A stretch of DNA of 64,000 bases from CAVVAL01 sp963740215 (lineage in GTDB: Bacteria; Actinomycetota; Actinomycetes; Mycobacteriales; Cryptosporangiaceae): the NCBI GenBank assembly GCA_963740215.1, contig CAVUDJ010000021.1:62001-126000 (forward strand). Direction: 5' to 3'. Made by a program: the position numbers and the translations under genes. Every line of letters begins with the position of its first letter. The stretch's first letter is position 1. The notes under the pieces were generated by a model. The model ran no database searches and had not been told where the DNA came from. It worked only from the letters and a program-made list of their open reading frames with translations. Shown one piece after another: positions 43,989 to 52,904 of the stretch.

Positions 43989-44576
43989 TTGCCAGAGCGG
44001 GGTCTGGTTTGGTGGGCCGTCGAGCGCGGCGAGCTCGACGCCGGGCGCGGCGAGCACGACGTCACCAGCGAGCTGCACCTCGCCGACCTCGCCGGTGTCG
44101 AGGTCGGCCACCTCGTACCGCTCGACCCGGAGTACTCCCAGGTCAGCGTGGTGCTCGGTGATGTCGTGCAGGGTCCACCGCTGCCGGACGCCACGCGTGG
44201 CGAGCGCGTCTCCCGCGATCTCGACGAGCGCGACGGTGGTGCTGCCGCCCGGTTCCAGGGCGAGCATCCGCGCCGTGACGATCAGGAACGCCGGCGACCG
44301 GCCGGTGAACGCCGCCGCCGGAGCAGCGTGCTCGGCGGCGTCCGTGCCGCCGACCCCACCACGTACCCAGAGCAGCTCGCGGCCGGCCACCCCGCCGCGC
44401 AGGGTCCAGGAGCCGGTGCGCAGATCGACCCGGGCTTGCCGCCAGCGCGCGTCGACGGTGACGTCGACCCGGCCGCCGTCCGAGCCGGTGCCGACATATC
44501 GCCAACCCACCGGACCGGGCGCGCACGAGAATCGCTCGACCAGCCCGTCCCCGAGCTGGTACTCACCGGCAGGCAC
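43980..44576 (-). CDS. Conserved beta-rich protein of unknown function
   Basis: 198 residues, GTG at 44576, three bases after the stop of the methyltransferase gene. Alternating short beta strands (GWRYVGTGSDGGRVDVTVDARWRQARVDLRTGSWTL; FLIVTARMLALEPGGSTTVALVEI) without signal peptide or membrane helix. Not recognised. Operon with the methyltransferase suggests a shared role, possibly in cell-surface glycan or lipid modification (weak inference). Confidence 0.65.
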   Translation of the reverse strand: MPAGEYQLGDGLVERFSCAPGPVGWRYVGTGSDGGRVDVTVDARWRQARVDLRTGSWTLRGGVAGRELLWVRGGVGGTDAAEHAAPAAAFTGRSPAFLIVTARMLALEPGGSTTVALVEIAGDALATRGVRQRWTLHDITEHHADLGVLRVERYEVADLDTGEVGEVQLAGDVVLAAPGVELAALDGPPNQTPLWQDR

Positions 44577-44579
44577 GGG

Positions 44580-45467
44580 TCACTCGACCGGCTTGCGCAC
44601 CTCGATGACGAACCCGCTGGCGATCACCGACGCCTCCGGGTGGTGCGCCAGCAGCAGGTCGAGGAGCTTGAGCGGCGACAGGATCCAGGTGAGCGGGACG
44701 AGCAGCCGGTACAGCGGCTTGATGCCGAACGAGAGAGTGAGCGCCAGCCACTCCTGCAGGACCCAGATCAGCGCGGACGTGGGGCCAGCGCCCACCTTGA
44801 CGCTCAGCACCTCGAAGCCGGAGAACTGCTCCTGGATGCCGACCTTCGTGTAGCGCTGGAAGTCCCACGGGGAGGCGTGGAACGGCTGCATGAACGGGAT
44901 GAAGCAGAGGAACCGCCCGCCCGGCGCCAGGACCCGGCGGACCTCGGCGATGTGCTCGGACGGATCGGGCACGTGCTCCAGCACGGCGACGCTCATCGCG
45001 CCCGCCAGCGCGCCGTCGGCCAGCGGCAGCTTCCGCAGGTCGGAGACGATGTCCAGGTTGTCGTAGGTGCCGCCGTCGACGCAGATCAGGCGGTTGTCGC
45101 GGCGGTGCGTGCCGGCGCCGAGGTCGGCCACGAGGTCGTGGTCGAGGTCGAACGAGCGGAGGAACGGCCTCACGAACCGGGTCGGTAGGACGGGTGCCAG
45201 CACGCTGATCGCGATCGGGTAGATCTTGGTGAGCCGCCGCTTCACCGTCTCCTTGATGCGGTTGAGCGGATCCTCGCGCAGCTCCGACTCCTCGAAGCCG
45301 CCGAACTTGAGCTGGGTACCGCTGCGCACACCGGTGAAGCCGCAGGACACGCAGGTGAGGTCACCGTCGGGATCGACCGCTGTCCGGCACTCGGGGCAGG
45401 CCAGCACCTTGCCCAGCCGGGTCAAGCGGGCATCACCGGCGGTCGCCACGTCATTCACTTGCGTCAC
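44580..45467 (-). CDS. Methyltransferase with N-terminal zinc-ribbon (Trm112-like) segment
   Basis: 295 residues, GTG at 45467. LACPECRTAVDPDGDLTCVSCGF is a four-Cys zinc ribbon. The SAM domain begins at VADLGAGTHRRDNRLICVDGG, with LPLADGALAGAMSVAVLEHVPDPSEHIAEVRRVLAPGG as the class I methyltransferase core, then two hydrophobic stretches near the C terminus (GPTSALIWVLQEWLALTLSFGI). Similar proteins occur in polysaccharide clusters; here it is divergent from a GT-C-like membrane protein. Confidence 0.8.
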   Translation of the reverse strand: MTQVNDVATAGDARLTRLGKVLACPECRTAVDPDGDLTCVSCGFTGVRSGTQLKFGGFEESELREDPLNRIKETVKRRLTKIYPIAISVLAPVLPTRFVRPFLRSFDLDHDLVADLGAGTHRRDNRLICVDGGTYDNLDIVSDLRKLPLADGALAGAMSVAVLEHVPDPSEHIAEVRRVLAPGGRFLCFIPFMQPFHASPWDFQRYTKVGIQEQFSGFEVLSVKVGAGPTSALIWVLQEWLALTLSFGIKPLYRLLVPLTWILSPLKLLDLLLAHHPEASVIASGFVIEVRKPVE

Positions 45468-45682
45468 ATCCCGACTGTGCGGCGGTATCGGCCTCCCGTA
45501 CGGAAGGCATGAGGATACGTCTGCCCCAAAAACGTCCGGGGCGGACATCTGAGGGAGTGTAGACGGCACGCGTGACGGCCGGCGCCGGCCCTGTGGACAA
45601 CCGAGCCTGTGGACGACCGGCGATGCCTAATGCGGCGACTCCGTACACTTTCGCAAGTTGCGCGACAGGGAATGAGGAGTTC

Positions 45683-48043
45683 GTGGTCACAACGGAACAG
45701 TCCAGCGAGCCGGCGGGCGCTCCGGCGAATGCCGAGGCCGACGCCACGCCCCCGCCCACTGCCCGCCAGCCCCTCTGGGTCAGGCTGCTCGGGTCCGGTT
45801 GGATACCGGCCGCGGCCGTCGCGGTCTTCGCCGTCACCGTCCTCGTCGCGTTCGAGACGCCCGTCTGGGACATCGCCCGCTTCGCGGCCTACGTGATCTT
45901 CTGCCTCACGCTCCCGGGCACGCTGCTGTGGCGCTCGCTGCGCGGCACCCCCCGCTCGTTCGTCGAGGACGTCGCCGCGGGCACGGTGCTCGCGTACGCG
46001 GTCGAACTGTTCACGTACTTCCTTGCGTCCGCTGCCGGTGTGCCGAGGCTTGTGGCCGCGTGGCCGGCAGTGGTCGTGGTGGTGTTCCTCGCAGTGCCGA
46101 AGCTGCGCCGGCACTGGCGCCCCACCGACACTCCACGGATGCCGATCGGCTGGTCCTGGTCGATCGCTGCGATGTCCGCGTTCACCCTGTTCTGGCTGGC
46201 GTGGCTCGGCTTCCGCAACCACGCGCTCGACGGCCCCACGTCCGGCAGCCCGTACGTCGACGTGCCGTTCCACCTCGCGCTCGTCGGCGAGCTACGACAC
46301 CACTTCCCGCCGAAGACCCCGTGGGTAACCGGCGAGCCGGTCAGCTACCACTGGTTCGTCCACGGACACATGGCAGCGGCGAGCTGGGTCACCGGCATCG
46401 ACGCGCGGCTGATCCTGCTCCGGCTGTTCGCCGTGCCGCTGGCGATCCTCACCGTGGTCCTCACCGCCGTGCTGGCAGGGCGGGTCGCCAAGCGTGTGTG
46501 GGCCGGCCCGGTCGCCGTCGCGCTCTACGTCGTCGTCGGGTCGTTCACCCCCTACGCGTGGTCGTGGTTCAGCCCGCCGTACACCGACACCAGCCTGCTG
46601 AAGGCCGCGCTCACGGGCAGCCCCACCCAGACATACGGGCTCACGATCTTCCTGGCGGCGATCCTGCTCGCCGTCGACCGGCTACGCCGCGAGCCGGGTG
46701 GGCGTGGCCAGTGGGTGATGCTCACACTGCTTATCGCCGCGACGATCGGCGGCAAGGCCACCTTCCTCCCGCTGCTCCTGGGCGGTGTCGGGTTGGCGGG
46801 GCTGATCAGCCTGATCGTCCGCCGCAAGATCGAGCTACCACTCGTCGCCATCGGTGCGCTGGGCCTGGCGGGGTTCGCGTATGCGCAGTTCGTCCTCTTC
46901 GGCGGGGTGTCGCAGGGGCTGACCATCGAACCGTTCGCGATGCTCCCGATCGTCGCGGGAGCCTCGACGGCGCCCACCTGGTTCCTCACCCTTACGTTCG
47001 GCCTGGTCATGCTCTCCTGGAGCGGGCGCGGCGCCGGCATCCTGGGCCTACTCGCCCGGCGGGAGCGGTGGACCGACCCGGTCGCCAGCCTGCTGATGGG
47101 CATCATCGTGGCGGCGCTGATTGTCACGTTCACGGTCCACCAGTCGGGCGGCGCAGAGATGTACTTCACCTTGTCGGTGACGCCGTTCATCGCGGTGCTC
47201 TCCGCCTGGGGTGCCTCCCAGTTGCTGCCGCCGGAGCGTGCCACTCGCCGCACGGTAGCGGCCCTACTCGGCATGGCCGTCGCGGGCGCTGTCGTCACCG
47301 CAGCCGTCGCACTCCTCGGCCGTCAGGTCGCGCCCACCCCGGAGCTGCTCGGCAGCTGGCGGGCGCAGGCGATCGCGCTGGTCACGCCCTACCTCATCGT
47401 GCTGACGTTCGTGGCGGCCGTCGCCATCGCGTTGTTGATCCTGCGCCGGCGGTACACAGCCCTCCGGGGTATCAGTGCGGTGCTGGTACTCGCGTTCGTG
47501 TTCGGTCTCGGCGCCAGCCGGATGGTGCCGGCGGTCCGCGACCCCGCACGCCACGTGGAGGCTTTCGGCGGCCTGGGGTACATCAAGGCCGATGCGGGTG
47601 GCCGCCCCATCGCGCCCGGCGGTCCCGAGGCGGCGCGGTGGCTGCGCGACCACTCCGGCACCGACGACCTCATCGCCACCAACGTGCACTGCCGATGGGA
47701 GTACAAGGGCAACTGCGACCACCGGCATTTCTGGATCGCCGCCCTCGCCGAACGGCACGTCCTGGTCGAGAGCTGGGGCTACACGGCCACCGTCAACCAG
47801 AAGATCCCCAGCTACGAGGGTCCCTGGTATTACGTGCCGTACTGGCGGCCTGACGTGCTGGCCGACAACGACCGCGTCTTCACCGAGCCCACGCAGGCCA
47901 ATGCCGACCGGCTGCGGGAGAAGTACGGCGTCCGCTGGCTCTTCGTAGACGAGCGGTTCCACCCGCCCGCGCCCGGCCTGGACAAGGTCGCCGAGGAGCG
48001 CTTCCGCCAGGGCGACAGCGTCGTCTACGAACTGGTCGGCTGA
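45683..48043 (+). CDS. Large polytopic membrane protein, probable GT-C type glycosyltransferase (paralogue 1)
   Basis: 786 residues, GTG at 45683 with GAGGAG upstream. About a dozen membrane helices, a periplasmic loop YVDVPFHLALVGELRHHFPPKTPW after the fourth helix, and a C-terminal soluble part (ATNVHCRWEYKGNCDHRHFW... KYGVRWLFVDERF) of the sort found at the end of GT-C mannosyl- and arabinosyltransferases. Very close to the protein at 52905, so the pair arose by duplication. No symbol is justified. The surrounding dTDP-sugar genes support a role in exported glycan synthesis. Confidence 0.75.
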   Translation: MVTTEQSSEPAGAPANAEADATPPPTARQPLWVRLLGSGWIPAAAVAVFAVTVLVAFETPVWDIARFAAYVIFCLTLPGTLLWRSLRGTPRSFVEDVAAGTVLAYAVELFTYFLASAAGVPRLVAAWPAVVVVVFLAVPKLRRHWRPTDTPRMPIGWSWSIAAMSAFTLFWLAWLGFRNHALDGPTSGSPYVDVPFHLALVGELRHHFPPKTPWVTGEPVSYHWFVHGHMAAASWVTGIDARLILLRLFAVPLAILTVVLTAVLAGRVAKRVWAGPVAVALYVVVGSFTPYAWSWFSPPYTDTSLLKAALTGSPTQTYGLTIFLAAILLAVDRLRREPGGRGQWVMLTLLIAATIGGKATFLPLLLGGVGLAGLISLIVRRKIELPLVAIGALGLAGFAYAQFVLFGGVSQGLTIEPFAMLPIVAGASTAPTWFLTLTFGLVMLSWSGRGAGILGLLARRERWTDPVASLLMGIIVAALIVTFTVHQSGGAEMYFTLSVTPFIAVLSAWGASQLLPPERATRRTVAALLGMAVAGAVVTAAVALLGRQVAPTPELLGSWRAQAIALVTPYLIVLTFVAAVAIALLILRRRYTALRGISAVLVLAFVFGLGASRMVPAVRDPARHVEAFGGLGYIKADAGGRPIAPGGPEAARWLRDHSGTDDLIATNVHCRWEYKGNCDHRHFWIAALAERHVLVESWGYTATVNQKIPSYEGPWYYVPYWRPDVLADNDRVFTEPTQANADRLREKYGVRWLFVDERFHPPAPGLDKVAEERFRQGDSVVYELVG

Positions 48044-48060
48044 GGGGGCACGCGTTCGGA

Positions 48061-48129
48061 AACCGGACTGTCGGGGCACTGGTCGCCAAACCGGGCGCAC
48101 GATACGACCATTTCCCCGACAGTTCGGTT
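48061..48129. terminator. Bidirectional hairpin between convergent genes
   Basis: Arms AACCGGACTGTCGGGG (48061-48076) and CCCCGACAGTTCGGTT (48114-48129), one mismatch, with an inner GGTCG/CGACC pair in the 37-base loop. Placed between the stops of the membrane gene (48043) and rmlB (48141). Confidence 0.7.
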
Positions 48130-48140
48130 TGTCGCCCCGC

Positions 48141-49112
48141 TCAGGACTTCTTGAGCGGGCGCCACCAGTCCTCGTTGTCGCGGTACCACTGCACCACGTC
48201 CGCGAGGCCGGTGCTGAAGTCGACGCGCGGCTCGTAACCGAGGCCACGGATCTTGGTGATGTCCACCGAGTAGCGGCGGTCGTGGCCCTTGCGGTCGGTC
48301 ACGTACTCGACGCTGTCCCAGGTGGCGCCGCACGCCTCCAGGAGGCGCTCGGTCAGCTCCTTGTTGGTGAGCTCGGTGCCACCGCCGATGTTGTAGACCT
48401 CGCCCGGCGCGCCCTTCTCCAGGACGATCTGGATGCCACGGCAGTGGTCGTCGACGTGCAGCCAGTCCCGCACGTTGAGGCCGTCACCGTAGAGCGGTAC
48501 CTTCGCGCCCTCGAACAGGTTGGTGACGAACAGCGGGATGACCTTCTCCGGGTACTGGTACGGCCCGTAGTTGTTCGAGCAGCGGGTGACCCGGATGTCC
48601 ATGCCGTGGGTGCGGTGGTACGCGCGGCAGAGCAGGTCGCTGCCGGCCTTCGCGGCCGAGTACGGCGAGTTGGGCAGCAGCGGGTGGTCCTCAGGCCACG
48701 ACCCGTCGGGGATCGTGCCGTACACCTCGTCGGTGGACACCTGGACGACCGTCTGGGTGCCCGCGTTCAGCGCCGCCTGTAGCAGCTGCTGCGTACCCAG
48801 CACGTTGGTGTTGACGAAGTCCGCGCCGCCGTCGATCGACCGGTCGACGTGCGTCTCGGCGGCGAAGTTGACGACTACGTCGTGGCCCGGCACCAGCTCG
48901 GCGAGCAGGGCGCCGTCCACGATGTCGCCCTGGACGAACGAGTACCCGGGGAGCTCGGCGACCGGGGCCAGGTTCGCCAGGTTGCCCGCGTAGGTCAACT
49001 TGTCGAGCACGGTGACCGTGGCGCCGTCGTACCCGGAGTACTCGCCGCTGAGCAGCGAACGGACGTAGTGCGAACCGATGAAGCCGGCACCGCCGGCGAC
49101 GAGAATCCTCAC
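48141..49112 (-). CDS. rmlB: dTDP-glucose 4,6-dehydratase
   Basis: 323 residues, GTG at 49112. NAD-binding GGAGFIGSHYVRSLL at the N terminus, VSTDEVYGTI (Thr-Asp-Glu catalytic set), and YSAAKAGSDLLCRAY with the Tyr-x-x-x-Lys pair. Converts dTDP-glucose to dTDP-4-keto-6-deoxyglucose. Ten bases downstream of rmlA, so one operon. The keto product can feed the WecE transaminase encoded 2.5 kb away. Confidence 0.95.
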   Translation of the reverse strand: MRILVAGGAGFIGSHYVRSLLSGEYSGYDGATVTVLDKLTYAGNLANLAPVAELPGYSFVQGDIVDGALLAELVPGHDVVVNFAAETHVDRSIDGGADFVNTNVLGTQQLLQAALNAGTQTVVQVSTDEVYGTIPDGSWPEDHPLLPNSPYSAAKAGSDLLCRAYHRTHGMDIRVTRCSNNYGPYQYPEKVIPLFVTNLFEGAKVPLYGDGLNVRDWLHVDDHCRGIQIVLEKGAPGEVYNIGGGTELTNKELTERLLEACGATWDSVEYVTDRKGHDRRYSVDITKIRGLGYEPRVDFSTGLADVVQWYRDNEDWWRPLKKS

Positions 49113-49122
49113 GAACCAACCT

Positions 49123-50190
49123 TCACGAACGGATCTGGACGCGGCTGTGGTCGCCGACCATCAGCTGGTGAGCGTTGGGCGTGTTCGGCGCCCGCGTGAC
49201 CTCGACATCCTTCCCGATGAGCGAGTGCTCAATCCGGGAGACCCCGTCGATGGAGGAGTTGCCGAGCACGATCGAGTACTCGATCTCGGCGTCGCTGAGC
49301 ACGCAGTCCTCGGCGATCGACGTGAACGGGCCGATGTAGGACCGGATCACGCGCGTACCGGCGCCCACGACCACCGGACCGCGCAGGATCGAGTCCTCCA
49401 CGACCGCGCCCTCTTCGATGACGATGCGGCCGGTCAGCTCGCTCATCTCGTCCACGGTGCCCTCGACGCGGCGCTCGATGGCTTCGAGCACGATCCGGTT
49501 GCACTCCAGCATGTCCTGCAGGCGGCCGGTGTCCTTCCAGTACCCGGTGACCAGGTGCGAGTGGACCGGGTTGCCCTTCTCGATCAGGTACTGGATGGCG
49601 TGGGTGATCTCCAGCTCGCCGCGTGCTGACGGGGTGATCGCCCGGACCGCCTCGTGGATGGCCTTCGTGAACATATAGACACCCACGATGGCCAGATCGC
49701 TCTTGGGGTTCTCCGGCTTTTCGTCCAGAGCGAGGATCTCGCCCTCCGGCCCCAGCTCGGCGACGCCGAAGAACTGTGGCTCGGCGACCTTGGTGAGCAG
49801 GATCTGGGCGTCGTAATCGCCCGCTTCGAACGCCTCGACCAAGGCGCTGATGCCGCCGACGAGGAAGTTGTCGCCGAGGTACATGACGAAGTCGTCGTCG
49901 CCGAGGAAATCTCTGGCGATGAGCACGCAGTGGGCCAGCCCGAGCGGAGCCTCCTGCGGCAGGTACGTCACGTCGATACCGAACTTGGAGCCGTCGCCGA
50001 CGGCCTCGCGGATCTCGTCGCCGGTGTTACCGACAATGATGCCCACGTCTGTGATGCCCGCCGCCCGGATCGCCTCCAGGCCGTAGAAGAGCACGGGCTT
50101 GTTCGCTACCGGAACCAGTTGCTTGGCGGACGTGTGGGTGAGCGGACGCAGCCGCGTGCCCTTGCCGCCGGACAGCACCAGCGCCTTCAT
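49123..50190 (-). CDS. rmlA: Glucose-1-phosphate thymidylyltransferase (long form)
   Basis: 355 residues, ATG at 50190. Nucleotidyltransferase signature LSGGKGTRLRPLTHTSAKQLVPVANKP, metal-binding MYLGDNFL, and a C-terminal left-handed beta-helix of hexapeptide type (GRIVIEEGAVVEDSILRGPVVVGAGT), which short RmlA lacks. Makes dTDP-glucose from glucose-1-phosphate and dTTP. The long form is common in antibiotic and actinobacterial deoxysugar clusters. Confidence 0.93.
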   Translation of the reverse strand: MKALVLSGGKGTRLRPLTHTSAKQLVPVANKPVLFYGLEAIRAAGITDVGIIVGNTGDEIREAVGDGSKFGIDVTYLPQEAPLGLAHCVLIARDFLGDDDFVMYLGDNFLVGGISALVEAFEAGDYDAQILLTKVAEPQFFGVAELGPEGEILALDEKPENPKSDLAIVGVYMFTKAIHEAVRAITPSARGELEITHAIQYLIEKGNPVHSHLVTGYWKDTGRLQDMLECNRIVLEAIERRVEGTVDEMSELTGRIVIEEGAVVEDSILRGPVVVGAGTRVIRSYIGPFTSIAEDCVLSDAEIEYSIVLGNSSIDGVSRIEHSLIGKDVEVTRAPNTPNAHQLMVGDHSRVQIRS

Positions 50191-50297
50191 GGGGGATGGT
50201 TGCCTTCCCGTTGACTACCCCCGCCGGACCGCACAGGCGAGGTCTGGAACACTCTAGCGGCAGAGTGCCAGACGCTTTCCACCAGTGAGAGGCCGAC

Positions 50298-51254
50298 GTG
50301 TACGTATCGGTCATAGTGCCCTGTTACCGATCAGCGACGACCCTGCCGACCCTTGTCGAAGGCCTGAGCCGCGTCCTACCCGGCGCGACCAGCGCATACG
50401 AGGTCGTGCTGATCGTCGACGGCAGCCCGGACAACACGTGGGAGGTCGCGTCCGGGCTCGCCGACCGCTACCCCGACGTCCGTGCCATCCGGCTGGCCCG
50501 GAACTACGGCCAGCACAACGCGCTGATCGCCGGGGTCCGCTCAGCACGTCACGAGATCATCGTGACGATGGACGACGACCTCCAGCACCCGCCGGATCAG
50601 ATCCCCGTGCTTCTCGCCGCCCTCACCGACGACCTCGACCTGGTGTACGGGCTGCCGGAGAAGGAGGAGCACGGCGTCGTCCGCAGCTTCATGTCTCGCA
50701 CGGTCAAGGCGATGATGTCCGCCGGCCTGGACATCCACAACGCGAAGCTGATCAGCGCGTTCCGGGTCTTCCGCACGTTCCTCCGCGACGGCCTCGACGG
50801 GCTGCACGGTCCGCACGCGTCCGTCGATGTCGCGCTCTCCTGGGGCACCACCCGGGTCGGCGCCACGATCGTGCGGATGGAGGACCGGGCGGACGGCCGC
50901 TCGAACTACACGACCCGCACGCTGATCCGGCACGCGATCAACATGCTGACGGGGTACAGCATCGCGCCACTGCGCGCGGTGAGCTGCCTCGGCCTCACGT
51001 GCGCGCTCGGCGGCCTGGTACTACTCGGCGTGATCCTCGTGCGATATCTCACGGGCAACACAACTGTCGCGGGCTTCACCTCGATCACGTCCATGGTGGC
51101 GCTGTTCTCCGGCGCCCAAATGCTCTGCATCGGCGTGCTCGGCGAGTACGTCGGCCGGCTCCACTTCAGCGGGATGGGGCGGCCCACGTACGTCATCCGG
51201 GAACGCACCGACGCGAACGCGCACCCCGAGATCATCAACGATCGCCGCCACTGA
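50298..51254 (+). CDS. Polyprenyl-phosphate glycosyltransferase, GT2 (GtrB/ArnC-like)
   Basis: 318 residues, GTG at 50298. YVSVIVPCYRSATTLPTLVEGL, the D-x-D region MDDDLQHPPDQIP and RNYGQHNALIAG match DPMS/ArnC/GtrB enzymes. Two C-terminal membrane helices (LRAVSCLGLTCALGGLVLLGVIL and ITSMVALFSGAQMLCIGVLGEYVGR) anchor it. Transfers a sugar from a nucleotide donor to polyprenyl phosphate on the cytoplasmic face, giving the donor for GT-C enzymes such as the flanking membrane paralogues. Confidence 0.9.
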   Translation: MYVSVIVPCYRSATTLPTLVEGLSRVLPGATSAYEVVLIVDGSPDNTWEVASGLADRYPDVRAIRLARNYGQHNALIAGVRSARHEIIVTMDDDLQHPPDQIPVLLAALTDDLDLVYGLPEKEEHGVVRSFMSRTVKAMMSAGLDIHNAKLISAFRVFRTFLRDGLDGLHGPHASVDVALSWGTTRVGATIVRMEDRADGRSNYTTRTLIRHAINMLTGYSIAPLRAVSCLGLTCALGGLVLLGVILVRYLTGNTTVAGFTSITSMVALFSGAQMLCIGVLGEYVGRLHFSGMGRPTYVIRERTDANAHPEIINDRRH

Positions 51255-51579
51255 CACGCATTCTGCGGACCCGGTGTGCCGTGACGAGCGCTCGGCGCGC
51301 GCCCGGTGCCGACCGCGAGCCGCCAGTACACGAGCGTGTCGGCGAACACGGCCGTACGGCCGCCCGCGGCGAGCTGTGCGAACCTGTCGACCCGCTCGGC
51401 GGGGTACCTCAGGACGACGACATCCGCATCGGAGCCGTCCACCAGCGCGCGAATCTCGCCGAGGCTGGCGTCCGCCGACGCGGCGTCACGCGGTCGACGC
51501 TGACCCCGAACCGGCCGGTCTCGTACGGCGACGGGACGCGGCCGACTTCCGTCACTGTCAGCGCATCAGCCCAACTCAC
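51255..51579 (-). pseudogene. Remnant of a WecD-like N-acetyltransferase
   Basis: GTG at 51579 starts MSWADALTVTEVGRVPSPYETGRFGVSVDRV, shifts frame near 51490, and continues as ADASLGEIRALVDGSDADVVVLRYPAERVDRFAQLAAGGRTAVFADTLVYWRLAVGTG before dissolving into the antisense of the GT2 gene. The ADTLVYWRL pattern is typical of the N-terminal half of dTDP-fucosamine acetyltransferase (WecD). The GNAT acetyl-CoA domain is missing. Directly follows wecE, its expected pathway partner, through an MSERSER-type repeat. Confidence 0.6.
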
Positions 51580-51656
51580 GGGCACACTTCGCTCCGCTCG
51601 GCGGCCGCGTTCGCGGCACACTGCACCCCGATCGGTTCGCTCGCTCCGCTCACTCA
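51579..51656 (-). repeat. Junction repeat (MSERSER type) between wecE and the wecD-like remnant
   Basis: About 75 bp encoding M-S-G-A-S-E-P-I-G-V-Q-C-A-A-N-A-A-A-E-R (then SEVCP) between two minus-strand genes. The GTG follows the wecE stop directly, and its own TGA overlaps the next GTG (GTGA). Same sequence family at 60954-61079 and 62215-62295. Confidence 0.75.
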
Positions 51657-52811
51657 CGCGGCTGTCCGGTAGGAGAGCACGGCGGCGATGATGCGGTCGA
51701 GCTCGGCCCGGCTCATGCCGGCGAACAGCGGAAGCCGCACGAGCCGGGCACTCACCTCGTCGGTGACCGCGCAACCACCGGGCGCCACCCGTCCGTACTT
51801 CTCACCAGCCGGTGCGGAGTGGAGGGGGATGTAGTGGAACGTGGCCTGCACGCCGACCGCCGCCAGGTGGGCGATGAACCGCTGCTGCTGGCCGAAGTCC
51901 GGCAGGAGCAGGTAGTACATGTGCGCCGGGTGCTCGCGGTCTGCGGGAACGGCGGGGCGCATGACGCCCTGCTCTGCTGCCCAGGCGCTCAAAGCACGGT
52001 CGTACGCGGTCCAGACGGCGTGCCGCTGCGCCTGGATCTCGTCGAAGTTCTCCAGTTGGGCGGTGAGCACGGCCGCGAGCAGGTCGGACGGCAGGTAGCT
52101 GGAGCCGATGTCGACCCAGCGATACTTGTCGACCATGCCGCGGAAGAACTGGCTGCGGTTCGTGCCCTTCTCCCGGATGATCTCCGCGCGGTCGAGCAGG
52201 GACGCGTCGTTGAGGACGAGAGCGCCGCCCTCGCCGCACTGGATGTTCTTGGTGACGTGGAAGCTCTGGGTAGCCATGGCGCCCAGCGATCCGAGCAGGC
52301 GGCCACGGTAGGTGCCGCCGAGCCCGTGGGCGTTGTCCTCGATCACGGCGAGGCCGTGGCGGGCGGCGATCGCGCCGATCTCGTCCATCTCGCAGGCGAC
52401 GCCCGCGTAGTGGACGACGACGATCGCCTTCGTGCGCTCGGTGATCGCGGCCTCGATCAGCCGCTCGTCCAGGTTGAGCGTGTCTGGGCGGATGTCGACG
52501 AACACCGGCACCGCGCCGCGCAGCGCGTACGCGTTGGCGGTGGAGACGAACGTGAACGAGGGCATGATCACCTCGTCGCCAGGCTGCAGGTCGAGCAGCA
52601 GCGCGGACATCTCCAGCGCGTGCGTGCAGGACGTGGTGAGCAGCGACCCCAACGCCCCCGTGCGCTCGGTTACCAACGTGTTGGCCCGGCGGGTGAACGG
52701 GCCGTCCCCAGAGAGCAGGCCGCTCGCCACCGATTCGGCGACGTACTCGGCCTGACGGGGGGCGACGTAGGCCCGGTTGAAGGGGATCGTGGAGGTGGTG
52801 GTCGCGATCAC
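51654..52811 (-). CDS. wecE: dTDP-4-amino-4,6-dideoxygalactose transaminase (WecE/RffA)
   Basis: 385 residues, GTG at 52811. DegT/DnrJ/EryC1 family: PFNRAYVAPRQAEYVAESVASGLLSGDGPFTRRAN, SFTFVSTANAY, VIEDNAHGLGGTYRG, and the PLP lysine in QSFHVTKNIQCGEGG. The F-H-x-T-K-N-I motif is specific for WecE. Aminates dTDP-4-keto-6-deoxyglucose to dTDP-4-amino-4,6-dideoxygalactose, the precursor of Fuc4NAc. Confidence 0.9.
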   Translation of the reverse strand: MIATTTSTIPFNRAYVAPRQAEYVAESVASGLLSGDGPFTRRANTLVTERTGALGSLLTTSCTHALEMSALLLDLQPGDEVIMPSFTFVSTANAYALRGAVPVFVDIRPDTLNLDERLIEAAITERTKAIVVVHYAGVACEMDEIGAIAARHGLAVIEDNAHGLGGTYRGRLLGSLGAMATQSFHVTKNIQCGEGGALVLNDASLLDRAEIIREKGTNRSQFFRGMVDKYRWVDIGSSYLPSDLLAAVLTAQLENFDEIQAQRHAVWTAYDRALSAWAAEQGVMRPAVPADREHPAHMYYLLLPDFGQQQRFIAHLAAVGVQATFHYIPLHSAPAGEKYGRVAPGGCAVTDEVSARLVRLPLFAGMSRAELDRIIAAVLSYRTAA

Positions 52812-52904
52812 CGGCGAAGTCTAACGGCGGTACCGACCGCATGCTCCGGGCGCTCCGCCCACCTCCTACACTCCCCGCACATCATCTGAAAGAGGAGCAG
52901 CGGG

